Origin: Mariprofundaceae bacterium
GTDB lineage: Bacteria; Pseudomonadota; Zetaproteobacteria; Mariprofundales; Mariprofundaceae
DNA: 32,997 bases
Assembly: GCA_027035825.1 (NCBI GenBank)
Contig: JALVTX010000173.1
Coordinates: 1-32,997, forward strand
Direction of reading: 5' to 3'
Both the position numbers and the translations under genes were made by a program. Positions 17,477-25,889 of the stretch are shown here, one piece after another. Every line of letters begins with the position of its first letter. The first letter of the stretch is position 1. The notes under the pieces were generated by a model, which searched no databases, was not told where the DNA came from, and saw nothing but the letters and a program-made list of their open reading frames with translations.

Positions 17477-17944
17477 ATGATTCGCGTTGAGGTCAAATCC
17501 GGGCAGGCGCGGGCGGCGCTGCGCCGCATGCTCGCCGAGCTGGAGAACCCGGCGTCCGCCCTCTCGGAGATCGGCAACATGCTGATTGCCAGCACCAAGC
17601 AGCGCTTCGAGACCAAGCGCGCGCCGGACGGCTCGCCCTGGGCGCCGCTCTCGCCCGTCACCGTGGCGCGCAAGGGCGACGACAACATCCTGGTCAGGGA
17701 AGGCAATCTGTCCGGTCAATTCGCCCATGAGGTGTCCGGCAATCGGCTTGTGTGGGGGTCAACGCTGCACTATGCCGCCACGCACCAGTTCGGCGCCAGG
17801 CAGGGCGCCTACGGCAAGACCCGGCGCGGCGCGCCCATCCCCTGGGGCGACATCCCCGCCCGGCCCTTCCTCGGCCTCTCGCCCGAGGACGAGGCGGACA
17901 TCGCCGCCATCATCACCGAGCACATCGAGCGTGCATTGCGATAG
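17477..17944 (+). CDS. Virion morphogenesis protein (Mu gpG-like)
   Basis: QRFETKRAPDGSPWAPLSPVTVARKGDDNILVREGNLSGQFAHEV...HQFGA...IPARPFLGLSPED. Confidence 0.85.
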   Translation: MIRVEVKSGQARAALRRMLAELENPASALSEIGNMLIASTKQRFETKRAPDGSPWAPLSPVTVARKGDDNILVREGNLSGQFAHEVSGNRLVWGSTLHYAATHQFGARQGAYGKTRRGAPIPWGDIPARPFLGLSPEDEADIAAIITEHIERALR

Positions 17945-17981
17945 CCGCAACACCCTTTTTCTGCACAACATCGCCCATGAA

Positions 17982-18012
17982 CCGCCGGAAACCCTTCCGG
18001 CGGTTTCTTTTT
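17982..18012 (+). terminator. Rho-independent terminator
   Basis: CCGCCGGAA-ACCC-TTCCGGCGG followed by TTTCTTTTT. Confidence 0.75.
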
Positions 18013-18035
18013 GGGCGGGCGGCAGGTTACCGCCT

Positions 18036-19109
18036 ATGCGTTGGATTCACCCCTTCCGCAAGACGGAAACCATCGGCGCCGGCATCGTGGTTTGCCAGGT
18101 GGACGCGGGTCTTGATGGCCTGCGCCAGCGCGTGCACCTGATTCCGGTGGACAAGGACGGCATGGTGCGCGGCATCGATGGCCGGAGCTGGAAGTTCAAC
18201 GGCGAGAAGGTGCTGAACCACGCGCGCAAGTATCCCGTCAAGTTCCCCGGCGATTATTTCCATGCCTCGATCAACGCCGCCGAAACGGGCGCGGATGCGC
18301 CCGCGTCTGGCTGGATCGATCCGGCCTCGCTGACGGTCGAGGAAGACGGTCTCTGGGGCGAGGTCGAATGGACCGAGCGCGCGGCCAACGCCATCCGCGA
18401 GAAGGAATACCGCTACATCTCCCCCGTCTTCCTGGCTGATCGCAAGACGGGCGAAATCCTTGCGTTCAAGGGCTTCGGCCTGACGCACTACCCGAACCTC
18501 GGCGATCTCGCGCCGGTGGTGAACATGCAAATGGAGGAATCTGCTATGGAAGAACTGCTGGAGCGCCTGCGGCGCATCCTGAACCTGCCCGAGCTGGCGA
18601 CGGCGGACGACGTGATCGCCGAGCTTCAGAAGGCCATCGACATCTTGCGCGGCCAGGCTGGCGAGGCGCAGGCCAACGCGCGGCTGCCCGAGCTGGCGGA
18701 GGCCGTGGCCGGCTGCATCGAGGAGAACGCCCAGGACAATCCCGGCGCGAATCCCGAGGACTTCGTGCCCCGCGTCGAGTTTGACCGGTTGCGCGAGGAG
18801 CTGAACCAGGTGCTGGCGGAGCGCGAGAACGCGCGCGTGCAGGCCGCCGTGAACGAAGCCCTGGAAAAGGGAGTTATCGCGCCGGCCTCGCGCGAATGGG
18901 CCGAGGACTACTGCCGGAAGGACGCCGAGGGATTTGCCCGGTTCGTCGCCAACGCCCAGCCCGTCGTGCCGCTGGGTGAGGAGCTGAACGGCCAGGCCGG
19001 CGATGCGGGCGCCTCCGGCGCGCTCACCGCCGACGAGGTGGCCATCTGCGAGCAGCTGGGCATCACCGCGGAGCAGTATCTGCAAACCAAGAAAGGCAAG
19101 GAGGAATAA
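18036..19109 (+). CDS. Mu gpI-like phage protease/scaffold precursor
   Basis: VHLIPVDKDGMVRGIDGRSWKF...YRYISPVFLADRKTGEILAFKGFGLTHYPNLGDL; C-terminal coiled-coil scaffold region. Confidence 0.85.
   Translation: MRWIHPFRKTETIGAGIVVCQVDAGLDGLRQRVHLIPVDKDGMVRGIDGRSWKFNGEKVLNHARKYPVKFPGDYFHASINAAETGADAPASGWIDPASLTVEEDGLWGEVEWTERAANAIREKEYRYISPVFLADRKTGEILAFKGFGLTHYPNLGDLAPVVNMQMEESAMEELLERLRRILNLPELATADDVIAELQKAIDILRGQAGEAQANARLPELAEAVAGCIEENAQDNPGANPEDFVPRVEFDRLREELNQVLAERENARVQAAVNEALEKGVIAPASREWAEDYCRKDAEGFARFVANAQPVVPLGEELNGQAGDAGASGALTADEVAICEQLGITAEQYLQTKKGKEE
18546..19109 (+). CDS. Nested scaffold protein (Mu gpZ-like) from internal in-frame start
   Basis: GGAGG upstream of in-frame ATG at 18546 (ATGGAGGAATCTGCTATGGAAGAA), matching the Mu I/Z arrangement. 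Confidence 0.6.
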   Translation: MEELLERLRRILNLPELATADDVIAELQKAIDILRGQAGEAQANARLPELAEAVAGCIEENAQDNPGANPEDFVPRVEFDRLREELNQVLAERENARVQAAVNEALEKGVIAPASREWAEDYCRKDAEGFARFVANAQPVVPLGEELNGQAGDAGASGALTADEVAICEQLGITAEQYLQTKKGKEE

Positions 19110-19112
19110 GTC

Positions 19113-19511
19113 ATGCCACTGACCAATGATCGCAACACGCCGGAGCGCGACGGCACGCTCGTTTCGCTGCCGGTGGAAGCAGGCGCCGTTATCCATGCTG
19201 GCGGCATGGTGGCTGTGAATGCCGCCGGCAATGCCGTGCCGGCCGCCGATACGGCCGGGCTCACCGTGATGGGCCGGGCCGAGCAGGCCGTGGACAACAC
19301 GGGCGGCGCGGCGGGGGCGGCGGCCATCACCGTCAAGCGCGGCGTGTTCCAGTATGGGAATTCGGGGGCGAGCGCGCTGACCGCCGCCGATGTCGGCCAG
19401 GTGGCGCACGTGGCCGATGACGCCACGGTCGCCAAGACCACCACCAACTCGATCGTCGCGGGCAAGGTGCTCGGCGTGGACGCGACCGGCGTCTGGGTCG
19501 AGATCCGCTAA
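19113..19511 (+). CDS. DUF2190-like capsid decoration protein
   Basis: Small beta-rich protein between protease and major capsid; VEAGAVIHAGGMVAVNAAGNAVPAADTAGLTVMGRAEQAVDN. Confidence 0.75.
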   Translation: MPLTNDRNTPERDGTLVSLPVEAGAVIHAGGMVAVNAAGNAVPAADTAGLTVMGRAEQAVDNTGGAAGAAAITVKRGVFQYGNSGASALTAADVGQVAHVADDATVAKTTTNSIVAGKVLGVDATGVWVEIR

Positions 19512-19532
19512 CAACAGAAGAGGAGAGACAAC

Positions 19533-20441
19533 ATGATTGTGAATGCAGCAACACTCCGGGCCGCGCAGACCGGCTTCCAGACGCTGTTCCAGAACGCGTT
19601 CGACAATGTCGCCCGGCGCTACCAGATCGTGGCGATGGAGACGCGGAGCCAGACCAGCGCCAACGACTACAAGTGGCTGGGACAACTGCCCGGCATCCGC
19701 AAGTGGGTCGGCGACAAGGTGGTCCACAACCTGACGGCGCACGGCTACTACCTGCCGAACGAGGACTTCGAGCTGACGGTCGGCGTTGACCGCAATGACA
19801 TCGAGGACGATCAGCTCGGCGTCTATGATCCGAAGTTCAAGATGATCGGCGATGCCGCCGGTCGCCACCCGGACGAGCTGGTCTGGCAGGCGCTGGTGGA
19901 CGGCCTGACCAGCGGCCAGGGCTTCGATGGGGTCAACTTCTTCAGCACGGCGCATCCGACCGATGGCGTGGATCCCGGCAACGGCACCTATGCCAACCGG
20001 CCGGCCGTGCTGGGCACGGGCGAGGTCTGGTTCCTGATGGACGATTCCCGTCCCGTGAAGCCGATGATCTTCCAGACCCGCAAGCCGTACACCTTCGTCT
20101 CGATGGTGGATCCGCAGTCGCCGGATGTGTTCATGCGCCGGACGTTCCACTACGGCGTCGAGGCGCGCGTGGCCGTGGGCTACGGCCTGCCGCAGCTGAT
20201 TTACGCCAGCCGCGAGCCGCTGAACGCCACGAGCTACGCCGCCGCCCGGCTGGCGATGGCCAACCTCAAGCGCCCGGACGGCTCGCCGCTCGGCATCCGG
20301 CCGACGACGCTGGTGGTCGGCGAGGGCAACTTCGAGGCCGCGAACGTGCTGCTCACCAACGATCGGGACGTGAACGGCGCCACCAACACCTGGAAGGGCA
20401 CGGCGAAGCTCGAAGTGGTCGAGTATCTGACCGGCAAGTAA
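19533..20441 (+). CDS. Mu gpT-like major capsid protein
   Basis: ANDYKWLGQLPGIRKWVGDKVVHNLTAHGYYLPNEDFELTVGVDRNDIEDDQLGVY. Confidence 0.9.
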   Translation: MIVNAATLRAAQTGFQTLFQNAFDNVARRYQIVAMETRSQTSANDYKWLGQLPGIRKWVGDKVVHNLTAHGYYLPNEDFELTVGVDRNDIEDDQLGVYDPKFKMIGDAAGRHPDELVWQALVDGLTSGQGFDGVNFFSTAHPTDGVDPGNGTYANRPAVLGTGEVWFLMDDSRPVKPMIFQTRKPYTFVSMVDPQSPDVFMRRTFHYGVEARVAVGYGLPQLIYASREPLNATSYAAARLAMANLKRPDGSPLGIRPTTLVVGEGNFEAANVLLTNDRDVNGATNTWKGTAKLEVVEYLTGK

Positions 20442-20447
20442 GGGGTC

Positions 20448-20471
20448 GGCGGGGCGGTTCTCCGCCCCGCC
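20448..20471 (+). terminator. GC-rich hairpin after major capsid gene
   Basis: GGCGGGGCGG-TTCT-CCGCCCCGCC; no clear T tract, so may be an attenuator or RNA-stability hairpin. Confidence 0.4.
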
Positions 20472-20515
20472 CTTCCCGCCCAACCATTGCATGATCTGAA
20501 ACAAGGAGAATCGAT

Positions 20516-20710
20516 ATGGCAATCAGGATTTTTGTCGAACCCCACAACGGCCTGTCGCTGCCCGGCGTCGGCCATCTGGCGCACGGCGAGCACGAGGTGG
20601 ATCTCGCCGAGGCTGACCTGAAGGGCGCCGAGGGCGTGCGCGTGATCAAGTCGAAGAAGCAGAGTGCGAAGTCCGGCCAGGGCGCCGGCGGCGGCCAGGC
20701 CCAAGGCTGA
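20516..20710 (+). CDS. Small head-tail region protein
   Basis: 64 aa MAIRIFVEPHNGLSLPGVGHLAHGEHEVDLAEADLKGAEGVRVIKSKK. Confidence 0.6.
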   Translation: MAIRIFVEPHNGLSLPGVGHLAHGEHEVDLAEADLKGAEGVRVIKSKKQSAKSGQGAGGGQAQG

Positions 20711-20760
20711 GGGAGGAAGGGCGGGCCGCCAAAGCGGCCCGCCGCTTTCGGTGACGGAAC

Positions 20761-21189
20761 GTGGCCTACGCAAATTACCAGGACCTCATCGCGGCCTTTG
20801 ACGAGCAGCTCATTATCCAGATGAGCGACGACAACGGCGACGGCATTGCCGATGCGAATGTCATCGACCAGGCGATCCGGGCCGCCGATGCCGAGATCGA
20901 CGCCCGGATCGGCAATCGCTATGCCGTGCCGCTGAATCCGGCGCCGCGCCTGGCGGCGAGCATCTCGGCGGCGCTGGCCGTGGCCGGGCTTTATACCCGG
21001 CGCGGCGTGGACAAGCCGCAGTCCGTCATCGAGGCCGAGCGCGCGGCGCGCGACCTGCTCAACCGCATCGCGGCCGGCACGGCCGGCTGGGGCGAGGCGG
21101 TGACGCCGCCGCCGGACGAAACGAGCCTGGACGTGCGATCGAGCAGCCAGGCGCGCGTCTTCGGTCGCGGCCGCATGAAGGGCTTTTGA
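20761..21189 (+). CDS. DUF1320 / Mu gp36-like protein
   Basis: GTG start; AYANYQDLIAAFDEQLIIQMSD...AIRAADAEIDARIGNRYAVPL. Confidence 0.85.
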   Translation: MAYANYQDLIAAFDEQLIIQMSDDNGDGIADANVIDQAIRAADAEIDARIGNRYAVPLNPAPRLAASISAALAVAGLYTRRGVDKPQSVIEAERAARDLLNRIAAGTAGWGEAVTPPPDETSLDVRSSSQARVFGRGRMKGF

Positions 21190-21617
21190 TGCAGCTGGCG
21201 CCGATCGTGTCGCGGCTGAAGGCGCGGGCGACAAGCCTGAAGCACGTGGCCGGCGCGGCGAACCTGGCGGCGCTGAAGAGCGCGCCCGCGCGAACGCCGG
21301 CGGCATGGGTGGTGCCGGTGAGCGAGTCGGCGAGCGCCAACGTGTCCGCCTCGATCGACGTGGTCCAGCGCATACGCCGGCGCTTCGGCGTGGTCATCGC
21401 CGTTCGCGATGTGCGCGACGCCACCGGCGAGGCGGCGCTGGACGGAGGCCTGGCCCAGGCGCGATCCGAGATCGTCGCGGCGCTCGTCGGCTGGAGCCCC
21501 GACGCCGAATCCGGCGCGATCGTCGCTGCTGGCGGGCGGCTGCTGAGTTTCTCGTCCGGCGCGCTGTGGTGGCAGGACGAGTTCGAGACCGATATCTGGC
21601 AAGGAGGCAAGCCATGA
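21189..21617 (+). CDS. DUF1834 / Mu gp37-like protein
   Basis: APIVSRLKARATSLKHVAGAANLAAL...ALVGWSPDAESGAIVAAGGRLL; ATGA overlap with previous gene. Confidence 0.75.
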   Translation: MQLAPIVSRLKARATSLKHVAGAANLAALKSAPARTPAAWVVPVSESASANVSASIDVVQRIRRRFGVVIAVRDVRDATGEAALDGGLAQARSEIVAALVGWSPDAESGAIVAAGGRLLSFSSGALWWQDEFETDIWQGGKP

Positions 21618-21754
21618 ACACGAAGGCCGGATCCTGGGAGAAGGATCCCAAGACAGGGAAGCTGAAGCTCGTCGGCCGCACGCGCGATGACGTGGCCGAG
21701 GGCAAGTCGGCGACGGCTGGTGAAGCGAACAAGAGCAAGGGAGGCAAATCATGA
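21614..21754 (+). CDS. Small DUF2635-like protein
   Basis: 46 aa MNTKAGSWEKDPKTGKLKLVGRTRDDVAEGKSATAGEANKSKGGKS, in Mu gp38-like position. Confidence 0.45.
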   Translation: MNTKAGSWEKDPKTGKLKLVGRTRDDVAEGKSATAGEANKSKGGKS

Positions 21755-22689
21755 TTCGATCCGGACTCAAGGTTCTGCTGGCGGCGGCGGAAACGACCTA
21801 CGGCGTGGACGCCGCGCCGAACCCGGCCACCGATGCCATGCTGGTGGAGAATTTCAGTCTCACGCCGCTGGAGGCCGACGAGATCGTGCCGGAGGGCGTA
21901 GTGCGCCCGACCTTCGGCGCGGAGCATGCACTGGCGCTAACCGGCAAGCGCGTGCAGCTGGAGTTCGACGTTCCGGCGCAGGGCGCGGGCGCGGCGGGCG
22001 GCGTGCCGTTCTGGGGCGTGCTGATGCGCGGCGCGGGCTTCGCGCAGGTGGTGACGCCGAACGTCAGCTGCGCCTTCAACCCGGTCACCGGGGGCGAGGA
22101 ATCGCTGACGCTCCAGGTGTATCGCGGCGGCGTGGCGCACAAGGCGCTGGGCTGTCGCGGCGACTGGTCCATCAAGATCGACGCCGCGGGCCGGGCCCTG
22201 CACCATTTCAGCTTCACCGGCCTGTATCAGGCCGTGACCGATGCGCCGATTCCGGCGGCCACCGCGCTGCCGGTGCGTTCGGAGGTTCCGGTGGACCCGG
22301 CGCACACGCCGAGCTTCACGCTGATGGGCACGGCGCTGGCGCTGAAGAGCCTGGAGATCAAGCGCGCCAACGACGTGCAATTCCAGCAGCTGGTGAACGA
22401 CACCCGCGTGGACATCCTGGGACGCAAGCCGGAGGGAACCGCGACCGTGCGCGAAACGCTTGTCGGCACGTTCAACGCCTGGCAGCAGGCCGAGAACGGA
22501 ACGACCGGCGCACTGGCGCTGACGCATGGCGCGGCGGCTGGAAACATCATCGAGATCAACTGCCCCAACGTACAGATCGGCAAGCCGACCATCTCGGACG
22601 AGAACGGCATTTCGATGATCCAGATGCCGCTCCGCATCGCAAGCACGAGCGCGACGGCGAACGACGACATTCAGGTCATCGCGAGGTAG
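21751..22689 (+). CDS. Phage tail tube protein (siphovirus-like)
   Basis: 312 aa KVLLAAAETTYGVDAAPNPATDAMLVENFSLTPLEADEI...; position ahead of chaperone and tape measure. Confidence 0.75.
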   Translation: MIRSGLKVLLAAAETTYGVDAAPNPATDAMLVENFSLTPLEADEIVPEGVVRPTFGAEHALALTGKRVQLEFDVPAQGAGAAGGVPFWGVLMRGAGFAQVVTPNVSCAFNPVTGGEESLTLQVYRGGVAHKALGCRGDWSIKIDAAGRALHHFSFTGLYQAVTDAPIPAATALPVRSEVPVDPAHTPSFTLMGTALALKSLEIKRANDVQFQQLVNDTRVDILGRKPEGTATVRETLVGTFNAWQQAENGTTGALALTHGAAAGNIIEINCPNVQIGKPTISDENGISMIQMPLRIASTSATANDDIQVIAR

Positions 22690-22692
22690 GCC

Positions 22693-23034
22693 ATGTTCAA
22701 GCTCGATCTCTCACCCACCTACAAGTATCCGGTCACCGTCCGCTTCTTCGACGAGACGGGACGACGCATCGAACGTCGCTTCACCGCGCACTTCCGCCGG
22801 TTGAAGAAGAGCGAGGCGGCCGAGCTGATGACCCGCGCCGAGGCTGGCGAGATCGAGGACGCCGAGCTGATGCGCGAGATCGTGGCCGGTTGGGAAGGCA
22901 TCGCCGACGCCGATGGCCATCCGATCGAGTGCAACGACGAGACGATCGCGGAACTCGCCGATATCCACGAGGTGGCCAGCGCCATCGGGGTGGCCTGGTT
23001 CGAGTCCCTTACGGGCGGCGCCAGAAAAAACTGA
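22693..23034 (+). CDS. Tail assembly chaperone, zero-frame product (lambda gpG-like role)
   Basis: 113 aa ending GGARKN-stop immediately after an A AAA AAC heptamer. Confidence 0.75.
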   Translation: MFKLDLSPTYKYPVTVRFFDETGRRIERRFTAHFRRLKKSEAAELMTRAEAGEIEDAELMREIVAGWEGIADADGHPIECNDETIAELADIHEVASAIGVAWFESLTGGARKN

Positions 23035-23357
23035 TCGAGGCCGCCCGCGCTTGGGCGGGCGGCCGGACAGGTGCGCTGGACGATGATGATCGCCGTCTGC
23101 TGGGCGAGGAAATGGCGGCGCGGGTGGAACAATCGCGGGAGGTGCTGATTTGGCCGGAGAACTGGCAGGCATGGCAGGTGTTCGCGGCATGCGCCACGTG
23201 TTGGCGGCTGACGCCGGATGGCCGGCCCTACGGCCTGGTGATGGCGGATGTGCAGGCCGTTATCGCCATGCTCGGGGTCGAGGATGTGACGGACTGCCTG
23301 GAGCGGGTGCTCGTGATGCAGCAGACCGCGCTCGATGTGTGGGCCGCGCGCGGCTAG
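22693..23357 (+). CDS. Predicted -1 frameshift fusion tail assembly chaperone (lambda gpGT-like role)
   Basis: -1 frame continues LIEAARAWAGGRTGALDDDDRRLL...WPENWQAWQVFAACATCWR (DUF1799-like) to a stop at 23357; predicted total about 221 aa. Confidence 0.8.
23025..23064 (+). promoter_or_regulatory. -1 programmed ribosomal frameshift signal
   Basis: A AAA AAC heptamer in the correct zero frame (23025-23031), 7-nt spacer, then hairpin GGCCGCCCGC-GCTTGG-GCGGGCGGCC (23039-23064). Confidence 0.85.
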
Positions 23358-23488
23358 GGCCCTATCAGCGACCAGACGAGCGCCAGCGCGCCCGTCGCGA
23401 ACATGGCCAGCCCCACGAACATCATCCACGGCGCAATCATGAAGCCGATGGCGAATACGGCCGCGCCGCCCCAGATCAGGAGGTTCAT
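23354..23488 (-). CDS. Antisense-oriented small two-TM protein
   Basis: 44 aa MNLLIWGGAAVFAIGFMIAPWMMFVGLAMFATGALALVWSLIGP, GC-rich third positions; its stop shares CTAG with the chaperone stop. Confidence 0.5.
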   Translation of the reverse strand: MNLLIWGGAAVFAIGFMIAPWMMFVGLAMFATGALALVWSLIGP

Positions 23489-23504
23489 GGATGGAGTCTA
23501 GACC

Positions 23505-25889
23505 GTGGGTGACATGAACCTCAAGCTGGTGCTGGAGTTGGACGATCGCGGCGCCATCAAGGGTATTCGCGACGCCGACGGCAACCTCGTGCGCCTGGGC
23601 GGCGACGGGCGCAAGGCCGGCGACGAAATCGCCGGCGGCATGAGCAGGGCGCGCGCGGGCGTGCGCTCCATCTCCGAACAACTTGGGCGCATGCGCCGGG
23701 AAATCATGGGGCTGATCGGTATCCGGTTCGGCGCGGAAATGGTGCGGGATCTCGCGAGTGTCACCGACCGTTTCAAGGAAGTCACGGCCCGGCTCGCCGT
23801 GGCCAGTCGCTCGGCCGAGGATGCCGCACGCGCTTACAAGGCGCTGTCCGCCATCGCCCGGGAAACGCGCGCCGACTGGGGCGCGACGCTCGATCTCTAC
23901 TCGCGCCTGGCGCGATCCACGAAGGAACTGGGCGTTTCACAGTCCGACCTGTTGACGGTCACGAAGGCCATTAACCAGGCTATCGTGGTTTCCGGCGCCA
24001 GCGCCCAGGAGGCCGAGGCTGCACTGATCCAGTTCGGCCAGGGCATGGCCAGCGGCGCACTACGCGGCGACGAGCTCCGCAGCGTGCTGGAGCAGATGCC
24101 GAGGCTGGCCCAGATGATTGCCAGGGGCATGGGCGTATCGCTCGGCCAGTTGCGCCAGCTTGGCGCGGAGGGCCTGCTCACCACGCGGGACGTGATTGCC
24201 GCCATCAAGGCCCAGGCCGGGAGCGTGCAGCAAGAGTTCAACCGCATGCCGCCGACCATCAGCCAGGCTGTGGCACAGATCCGGAACAGCTTCACGATCT
24301 GGCTCGGCGAACAGGACAAGGCGCTCGGCTCCAGCACGATGCTCTCGGGCGCGCTGATGGGAATCGCGGACAACATGGATATCGCGGCGCGCAGCGCCAT
24401 CGGGCTGTCGGGGGCGATCCTGACATTGAGGGCCAATGCCATGCTGGCCGCGCGAGGGTTCGGTCGTCTCGGCAAGGCGGTCAGTCTGGTCGGGGCAGCC
24501 TTTGCCGGCTGGGAGATCGGCAAGGCGCTCGCCGACAAGTTTGCCATCGTGCGCGACTTCGGCATCACGCTCGGTGCGCTGCTAAATAAGCTGTTTATCA
24601 ACGTGCGATTCTTGGGTCGCAAGATTGCCGCCGAGTTTCGACTGGCTATAACATCTCCGCTGGATGCGCTACGCGAGCGTGTGGCTTCGGTGACCAAAGC
24701 CATCGCGGATGGGCTACGCGCCGTAGGGATGGAAGCCGCCGCAGGGCGTCTGGATGTGCTGGCGAAAGCGTTGCACTCGAACACGCAGAGCGCCCGCCGC
24801 TACCGCGAGGAGATCGCCCGCTTGAACCGCGAGCGCGCCCAAGAGCTTGCGCTCATTGATCGCGGCGCCGTGGCCATGATGCGCGAACCGATGCGGCGCC
24901 GTCAGCCCCCAGCAACGGCATCCGGCGGCGGGTCAAATCCGCCGGCGGCCGGTGTCGATATCCTCAATCAGTTGCGGAAGAAACAACGGCAGCAGGATCG
25001 CGAGAACCTGCGCAAGCACTTGGCGCAGAAGCTTTCCATGCTCGAAACCTCGCTGATGACCGAGGCCGAGCGCGAGAACCAGGCTTATCAGAACAGGCTC
25101 TCCATTCTGGCCCAAGCGCGCGAATTGAAGCTGATCGATGAGCAGCGGCAACAGGAACTGGAAGCGCAGCTGAAGGAACAGCATGAGCAGCGACTGACCG
25201 AGATCCAGCGTCAGGCGCTGGAGCAGCGCCAGCAAATGTTGACCGACTTCCAGAACACGGCGCTTGGATTGCAACAGGGTTTCGCGCAGGCATTTCAGGA
25301 TGCCAGTCGCGTGAACCTGGACCAGATGCTGGCGCGGATGTCGGCTTTTCACGACGCTAGCAAGAAGCTCTGGCAGACGGGGTTTCAAGGCAAGGTGGCC
25401 GTGATGAAGGGCGGCTTGGCGATGATGTCCGGTTTGATGGAAAGTCATAATCGGAAGCAATTCGAGCTGGGCAAGGCTGCGGCCATTGCCAACGCCGTGA
25501 TCAGCACGGCCCAGGGAATGGCCGAAGCTCTAAAATGGGGATTTCCGATGGGCCCGATCTTTGCCGGCATCATCGGCGGCCTTGGCGCCTTGCAGATAGC
25601 GAAAATCGCGTCGACCAAGTTTGGCCAGAAAGGCGCCGGGAGTGCGGGCATTCCCTCTGCCGGCATCGGCGGCGGTACGCCCACCGTGCGGGTAAATACG
25701 CGCACGGGGCTGCCAGCATCCCCTTCCGGCTTGCGGCAACAGCAAGTCCCGACCGTGAACCTCACCGTCCAGGCGTTGCACCCGGAGGCATTGAGTCCGG
25801 AGGTGGCCCAGCGCATCGCGGATAGCCTCGCCCCGGCCCTGCATGACACGCTTGCGCGCGGCGGCCAGAACGTGGCGGTGATGGCATGA
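23505..25889 (+). CDS. Tail tape measure protein
   Basis: 794 aa with tape-measure N-terminal domain features (FKEVTARLAVASRSAEDAARAYKALSAIARETRADWGATLDLYSRLARST...SALIQFGQGMASGALRGDELRSVLEQMP-like), central hydrophobic and coiled-coil segments. Confidence 0.88.
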   Translation: MGDMNLKLVLELDDRGAIKGIRDADGNLVRLGGDGRKAGDEIAGGMSRARAGVRSISEQLGRMRREIMGLIGIRFGAEMVRDLASVTDRFKEVTARLAVASRSAEDAARAYKALSAIARETRADWGATLDLYSRLARSTKELGVSQSDLLTVTKAINQAIVVSGASAQEAEAALIQFGQGMASGALRGDELRSVLEQMPRLAQMIARGMGVSLGQLRQLGAEGLLTTRDVIAAIKAQAGSVQQEFNRMPPTISQAVAQIRNSFTIWLGEQDKALGSSTMLSGALMGIADNMDIAARSAIGLSGAILTLRANAMLAARGFGRLGKAVSLVGAAFAGWEIGKALADKFAIVRDFGITLGALLNKLFINVRFLGRKIAAEFRLAITSPLDALRERVASVTKAIADGLRAVGMEAAAGRLDVLAKALHSNTQSARRYREEIARLNRERAQELALIDRGAVAMMREPMRRRQPPATASGGGSNPPAAGVDILNQLRKKQRQQDRENLRKHLAQKLSMLETSLMTEAERENQAYQNRLSILAQARELKLIDEQRQQELEAQLKEQHEQRLTEIQRQALEQRQQMLTDFQNTALGLQQGFAQAFQDASRVNLDQMLARMSAFHDASKKLWQTGFQGKVAVMKGGLAMMSGLMESHNRKQFELGKAAAIANAVISTAQGMAEALKWGFPMGPIFAGIIGGLGALQIAKIASTKFGQKGAGSAGIPSAGIGGGTPTVRVNTRTGLPASPSGLRQQQVPTVNLTVQALHPEALSPEVAQRIADSLAPALHDTLARGGQNVAVMA

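Noticed and set aside
18027-20522. 831-aa minus-strand ORF antisense to protease, decoration and capsid genes
   Set aside because: Spans several well-supported plus-strand genes; composition typical of antisense shadow.
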